Positions 58,868 to 64,000 of a DNA stretch of 64,000 bases are shown here, piece by piece. Source of the DNA: Reticulitermes lucifugus (lineage: Eukaryota > Arthropoda > Insecta > Blattodea > Rhinotermitidae); NCBI GenBank assembly GCA_026260175.1, contig JAKCWW010000334.1, positions 18,495 through 82,494 of the forward strand. Direction: 5' to 3'. Both the position numbers and the translations under genes were made by a program. Within the stretch, counting starts at the first letter, position 1. The number at the start of each line of letters is the position of its first letter. The notes beneath the pieces are model-generated. The model did no database searches. It was not told the DNA's origin and saw nothing but the letters and a program-made list of their open reading frames with translations.

Positions 58868-61137
58868 CTGTGAGGTTTCAGATATTGAAAAATTAATACA
58901 CGATTGGCAAATATCAAGATTTATCAATATATTAATTGATTTATTGTAAAAGCATTAAGAATGAAATTTAGCAACGGTAATGAATAAGTAAAATAATGCA
59001 AATGTTGACAGTTGGTAGTAGCCCACAATAAAATATTCAAAATCAGAAGTAAATAAGAGGTTGAAAAAATTAAAAATTATTAGGCAAGGCAATATTTGTG
59101 TCATAAAATGTTTCGAGAATAGTATCCAATACCACGGATGAACAGAAGATTGAAGGCAATATTAAAACAAAATTTATTATGTGTTTTAATACGACACAGA
59201 GGAAATGAACACACAAACGTTGCAAATATGTATCAGCATGATGTTCATTCAAATTATTTAAAAAGTAAATAATTACAAAAGTCATAAAACATTTAAAATT
59301 TTGTTAGCCATTTGTCAGTGAATATTTTAAGTCACTCACAGTTGATGTAGATCAGACCAGCAGGCAACAGGTGAGATGCAGTCAGGGCATTAATGTGTTG
59401 TTTGTGTTCATCAATATTTAATGTGTGGATATAAATATGTTTCAGTTTTGTGTACAAAATTCCATAGTTTCCGATGATTGATTGCCAAATGGTGGCAAGA
59501 CCAATTGGTTGGTGATTGGTAGCACAGACGTTAGATGATGTTTGGTTGGAATACGAGTCCCAGCGATCCAGCCATGGCATGCAGATAGACAGACAGAGAG
59601 AAGAAAAAAAAAAAAAAGAAAAAGAGGAAAAACAGAAAAGCATAAATCAGCAACTGTGATGCATCAAGGAATGAATCAACACTGCACATCAACAATTCCA
59701 AATATTGACCAAAAACAATACTGCAACATCTTACTAAAAGAAAAGAAAACAGTCTTTGGAATAAATAAACTACACATTAGCATAATAATACATCACACAA
59801 CAATACAACATACACAGGAATATTACACAACAACTGCAGCATTATTAGACACAACATGGTTACATAATTTAAGTGAGCTATGTATAAAACTGGCCAAGTA
59901 CACATTTACAGTAGGCCTATAACACAAAACAAAAATTTTTATATGAATTACATGGGAATTTTGAACCTCTTACAATTCCTATCTCAAAATTAAACGTTTA
60001 ACGGAATCTCAAACTTAAATTTCTGGATTTCCTCCATATTTAATTGTTATCCCAGTCTCAATTTTTAATTATATAACTATGAAATAGGAAATAATGGCAC
60101 AAGAAAACTATGTAAATTTTTCATATTTCTGTAGTGACATTATGATAAAAAGAAGTGCACCTTGGATATACGTGGCCAGTATATACTTGCTACGCATTTC
60201 ACTTATATGAATGAACCATGAAATATGCACTGAAGATGAAAGCCACAAACAATATCAATCAGTGAAGCATGTGCCACGAACGAGCCAACGCATGTAATGG
60301 ATGTACAGATGGGCATGTCATCACTGCAAGTAGACAACAAACAACAAGCAAACTACAAGAGAAATATGATTAATGTTTTCTTTCTGTAGCTGTATCTAAC
60401 ACAAAAACACAACAACATCCAACATAACTAAGTGGTTCAAATAAGGGACTGGGGTCAAGCCACTGCAAAAGGACAAAAGTTTTTAACGGTCAACATCAAG
60501 GTAACATATTTATGGACTCACTTTTATCCAAAAATGTCCTCATAAAAAGAGGAGTGGACATTATTAAATAAAATATGTTGGAGGAAAGTTATTATATCAA
60601 AGACTTTTTCTACTATTTCATGGTCTACATATGAATTCATTTCTAAGTGAACATTTGGTGCAGCTGATTCTTTAAAAGAAACATTTAACATATGTAATGT
60701 GCACCAATATTTCCAGAACCAGTACATAAAGTCTACTTCACTCTAATCTATTTTATATGTCTTTTTTTAACTAAATTGCTATGTAATTCTCAACAACTGT
60801 CCAAGCAGAGCTCCCATGGCATGAATTAATGTTGTTACAGTAAAGAAAAAATCCTGACACATTACATCATTGTCACAACGCAGTTCCACCAAATAATGTA
60901 CTGATATGTTTATAAATACATATATTGCATTCTTGCAAACAGGCTGTAATAAAACTCTCCAGTCAAACTACCCTTATCTCTTTCTACTAATAATATTAAA
61001 ACATATTTACAAGATGTAACTAATGTTACTGTTCTCCAGTTCCACATTATTGTCAATTATAAGTAGGAAGTATAAAGAGTTTCCCTTAAATTCATTTTGA
61101 AAGTGTATATGTAATTCTTGACTTCAGGCTTTCACCG
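58868..61137. other. Intron or upstream sequence
   Basis: No exon recognised. A possible SINE piece at 59485-59640 is listed separately. The open frame at 59542-59922 overlaps its poly-A/AGAC tail. Confidence 0.45.
59485..59640 (+). mobile_element. Possible SINE of a third family with AGAC/A-rich tail
   Basis: AATGGTGGCAAGACCAATTGG, ATTGGTAGCACAGACG and TTGGAATACGAGTCCCAGCG (weak B-box resemblance) are followed by CAGCCATGGCATGCAGATAG and a run of AGAC and A-rich sequence. Only one copy is in the window, so this is tentative. Confidence 0.4.
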
Positions 61138-61350
61138 TGATGTTGATGAGAACTGCGGTCTTCTGGGATATTGTGCGGCGTCGTGTGGTAATTATTTACC
61201 GATGTTTCGGGACAACGTATCGGCCCCATCTTCAAGAGTCAAGTCTTGGACTCTTGACCCTTGAAGATGGGGCTGATACGTTGTCCCCAAACGTCGGTAA
61301 ATAATTACCACACAACGCCGCATAATATCCCAGAACAGCAAAGATCTCAT
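61138..61350. mobile_element. Palindromic element with hammerhead-like cores, reference copy for the CTTCTGGGAT family
   Basis: Arms of about 100 bp (61138-61238 and 61247-61350) are almost perfect inverted copies around a 9-bp loop. Outer ends carry TCTTCTGGGATATTGTGCGG and its inverse. The inner part, on minus for the left arm, reads TTGAAGA, T, GGGGCC..., GTCCC, GAAA, CATCGGT, A (61236-61199). The right arm on plus (61259-61298) has GTCCCC, AAAC in place of CCC, GAAAC. The left copy keeps GAAA and a possible stem III AC/GU with loop AUCG. Confidence 0.8.
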
Positions 61351-62072
61351 ACACATAATTCTGATTTAGATCCAAATTTTTTAGTTCTTCAACTAGAAAA
61401 CACTATTTACATCCTGTAACTTTAACATATCAACTCTGTTTCGGTTTTTAATTATCATTCATTTTAAGTTCCTTCATCCACTCAGTTTGATACTGTTTAA
61501 TTCTAAAGCAGATCTGCAATTAGAGGTTTTTTATTTGCACAATACTTTCTTCTGGTTGCTCACTTCCTTCCTGGCACTCACTCCCTTAACCTAAACAGCA
61601 AACATTGGTCAGTAACATAGTCAGCCAATATGAAAGATTGGATACCAATTTTACTTAGTCAAGGGCGCGTTCTTTCAGGATATCATGCCAGCAACTTTCA
61701 GAATTATTTATCCTGTCACTAACGAACTCTAATCTCTTAAAGATAATCCCCACACGTAAAAACAGATCCTGACCCTAAAAATGAGCCTCATTCTGTTACC
61801 ATAAAATGTATGAAATGTCTACTGGTTTGTAGCCACCTTTATCCCATCTGAGCTGTACTTCTACTAAATATAACTAATCCTCTTGCTACTGTCTTAAAAA
61901 AAAACTGATCTCAGATTTTGGTCAATCAAAGTTTCAAATTTTGTGTTAATTTCCATTCTATAAAATCCCCCCAGGCAGACAGCTGTGTCAGGTGTTTCAA
62001 GTAAACCAACATTTCAAAGGCTGACTCCATCTGCAATGTCATAGTTTGGGCTGTCAGCCACATCTGGCAGTT
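61351..62072. other. Unassigned DNA
   Basis: Nothing recognised. Confidence 0.4.
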
Positions 62073-62175
62073 AAATGGCGAACAAACCAATGTTTCATGA
62101 ACCACCTCCATCCTCATCAATGGGGATGATGAGGATGGAGGTGGTTTACGAAACGTTGGTCTATTGCCGTTCAAC
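62073..62175. mobile_element. Short palindrome, GAGGATGGAGG family
   Basis: Arms of about 45 bp each (62073-62119 and 62127-62175) around AATGGGG. Outward reading of the right arm gives ATGAGGATGG ... TACGAAACGTTGG. This resembles the hammerhead-bearing palindromes in layout (GATGG ... GAAACGT), but no stem II can be drawn. Confidence 0.7.
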
Positions 62176-63798
62176 CACCTGATGTTGCTGAGAGCTTGAG
62201 GGAGTTTTACTGCATTCAGTCACCGTGAAAACTTCATATTTAATATTAATTTTCATTGTTTAGATCATTTTAAAGAACCTACCCATGTCTGAGGCTTTGT
62301 GTAATATTTTGCAATGTTCTGTTTTTTCAAAATAAACTGATGTTAGCCCCACCCAGGCACCAGACCGAGGATGACCCACTGTCTGTATGCAGCTACTTAT
62401 TTACTATATTTACAGCTATGCTCTACATCTGGAGACAGTCTTAACCATATGCAATTTCAGGACACACAATGCCTTGGTTACATGGCCACATAACATGTAA
62501 GAATTTTAAATATATTTTTCTACACGACCTGATTAAAATGCAACTCCTCTCAACACCATTACTCAGGAATTTTCCAAAGCAGAATCAACATAGCTGAATT
62601 TCTCTTGAATGCAAGAAAATGAAAATGTGTGTGATGACACATAAAATGCAATCACATATCAAGTAGTCAAAGTATGAAGTACAGAAAATGTATACATTTT
62701 GATCTGCTGATGTCCATCTGCATATACATTAACAGTAAGAGGGCCTTTTGGTTTTCAAATGAGTGAATTAAAAGAACAATATTAATATAATTCGTTTGTT
62801 AGCAAGTAAACTCAATTTTTCACATGTTACTTATGACACCTGAAAATAGCAAAAACTGTCAAAACTGATTACAGTCCTACAAACACTGTTAAGTCAACTT
62901 GATTGCTATTAAATATAGCAGGTTACGATAAGGCTCTCAAATTGCATATACATAATGGGACTAATTTTGGACTCATTTCATATTTTTAGACTTGGCTGTA
63001 TGATTACACTGGATCTTAAGAAATTTGAAAACCATAATACAATTTTCTGTTCTTTGGTTATAAGTCTGCTTTGATCTAAGAGTAGATTGTTTCGTCAGGA
63101 CAAACAGTGGTGGGTTCAACAAAGATTTAATATGGAGTTCTATTAACCTGAAGGATCTGATGATTCTTAACTCTCAGGCAATGGACAATATCTTTCTTGA
63201 CGTATCATTCCATTTACTTAAAAAAAAAATCTATATAAACAGCTGGACGGATTCTGTGTTCATTTCTGAGCACAGAACTAGTATTCATTGAAGGGTCAAT
63301 ATCAATATCAATCAATTAATATACAAATTCAATATCTAGTAAAATTACAACCCAGGAATATTAATAAATTTTCTTTTGTCAATTGTATGGCATTATGAAA
63401 CCTAGAATAAGGATGCGACTAACACCTTTCACACCTTGTTCCTGTTCCAACACAGGACTTATGTAGGATTCAAGTAATTCACAACCAGCAGAAGCACCTG
63501 ATCCTCATGTGAGATACAGTTGCTTTCTTTGTCAATATCAGAATAACTTATGTAACAATGAAAAAAAAAAGTTCTCTAATTATGGCACTGGGACTGAATT
63601 AAAGTTGAATCCCATAATTTGAAGGGGAGGGGGACTATAATAAAAAGATCATAAAATATTAAAATACACAAATGTAATAAAAATGGGAAAGAAGTAACCC
63701 CAGAAACATCAACAAAATTCTACTGCAACACACACAAATTGCCTCAGCTCTTCTAAAGCACAGTGACTACTGCATGTAGCACCTGATATTTAACATTA
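62176..63798. other. Unassigned DNA
   Basis: No exon of the host gene or other feature recognised. Confidence 0.45.
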
Positions 63799-64000
63799 AA
63801 AATTATTTTGATATCACCGTGCATTTTTGAACATTAATGCTGTTTTACACCAACCAAATGCACTTATTTGTTTAAAGAACACTAAAATATTATTTAAAAT
63901 ATTAGATAAAAACCCCTACATATATTTCGGCTTATCAATAAGCCATCTTCAGGGGGTGTCACAACTGCTTGTTTTTAAAAACACGTACACATATTGGTCC
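63799..64000. mobile_element. Left part of a second copy of the 18141-18663 palindromic element, cut by the window edge
   Basis: It shares in order TCACCGTGCATTTT, a TTTCAC-like block, CCAACCAAATGCACTTATTTG, CCCCTACATATATTTC and the hammerhead-like motif with the 18141-18663 element. The palindrome would continue past 64000. Flanking TTAACATTAAA resembles the TTAACAGCTAAA direct repeat at 18129 and 18664. Confidence 0.75.
63913..63956 (-). ncRNA. Hammerhead-ribozyme-like motif, best copy
   Basis: Minus strand in order: CCCC (63956-63953), CTGAAGA (63952-63946), T, GGCTTA, loop TTGA, TAAGCC, GAAA, then TATATGT, A, GGGG (63916-63913). Stem I is CCCC/GGGG, stem II six base pairs, stem III AUA/UGU with a two-base loop, and the triplet before the cleavage point would be GUA. 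All 13 core positions of the hammerhead are satisfied. The one departure is the unpaired U between A9 and stem II. In known hammerheads with such a short stem III, activity is often as a dimer; activity here is inference. Confidence 0.6.

Noticed and set aside
62073-62175. Functional hammerhead
   Set aside because: The layout resembles the other palindromes, but the first core C is A and no stem II can be formed.
1-64000. tRNA genes, CRISPR arrays or bacterial operons
   Set aside because: Only tRNA-like SINE heads are present, with no folded functional tRNA, no spaced direct repeats, and no bacterial gene organisation.

Overview
The window looks like insect nuclear DNA: AT-rich, gene-poor, with spliced exons and many degraded transposable elements. 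A roughly 300-bp tRNA-derived SINE and short palindromic repeats ending in AGATCTTCTGGGATAT-like sequence resemble repeats I associate with termites and cockroaches. Blattodea is therefore my best guess, from memory of repeat style rather than any search.

One host gene can be supported. Five exons on the minus strand (58768-58867, 44608-44760, 25251-25321, 20249-20611, 18726-19056) have consensus AG/GT borders, and every reading phase joins exactly. Together they encode a single membrane span followed by a cytoplasmic tail of more than 300 residues, rich in Ser, Glu, Asp and Gly. The outside part should lie beyond the right edge of the window or in exons I missed. The 3' end should lie below 18726. 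I cannot name the gene; a large adhesion or receptor-type protein is an inference from topology alone. The introns are about 14.0, 19.3, 4.6 and 1.2 kb.

Nearly everything else recognisable is mobile DNA. There is a decayed Ty1/copia element (53212 to about 57660) with 5' LTR, primer-binding site and gag/protease/integrase/RT/RNase H remnants, plus a solo LTR of the same family (6166-6403). There are at least nine 3' ends of non-LTR retrotransposons, a mariner-like transposase remnant (26365-26730), and eight or nine SINE copies. Two of the SINEs have perfect 14-bp target-site duplications, and one of those sits inside a LINE. There is also a 16-unit minisatellite (2203-2690) and many microsatellites.

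The most interesting feature is a recurring class of long palindromes (4480-4885, 7835-7972, 18141-18663, 41341-41604, 61138-61350, from 63799 to the right edge, and simpler relatives). Many contain a hammerhead-ribozyme-like core: CUGANGA, a short hairpin, then GAAA and a tiny stem III such as ACAUAUGU. Stem I and stem II differ between families yet still pair. The best copy, on the minus strand at 63913-63956, has CCCC/GGGG, CUGAAGA, a 6-bp stem II, GAAA and a GUA cleavage triplet. All carry one extra base, usually U, before stem II, so activity is uncertain. Hammerhead motifs are known in Penelope-like retroelements, and these palindromes may be non-autonomous relatives.

Long stretches between these features hold nothing I can identify and are listed as such.
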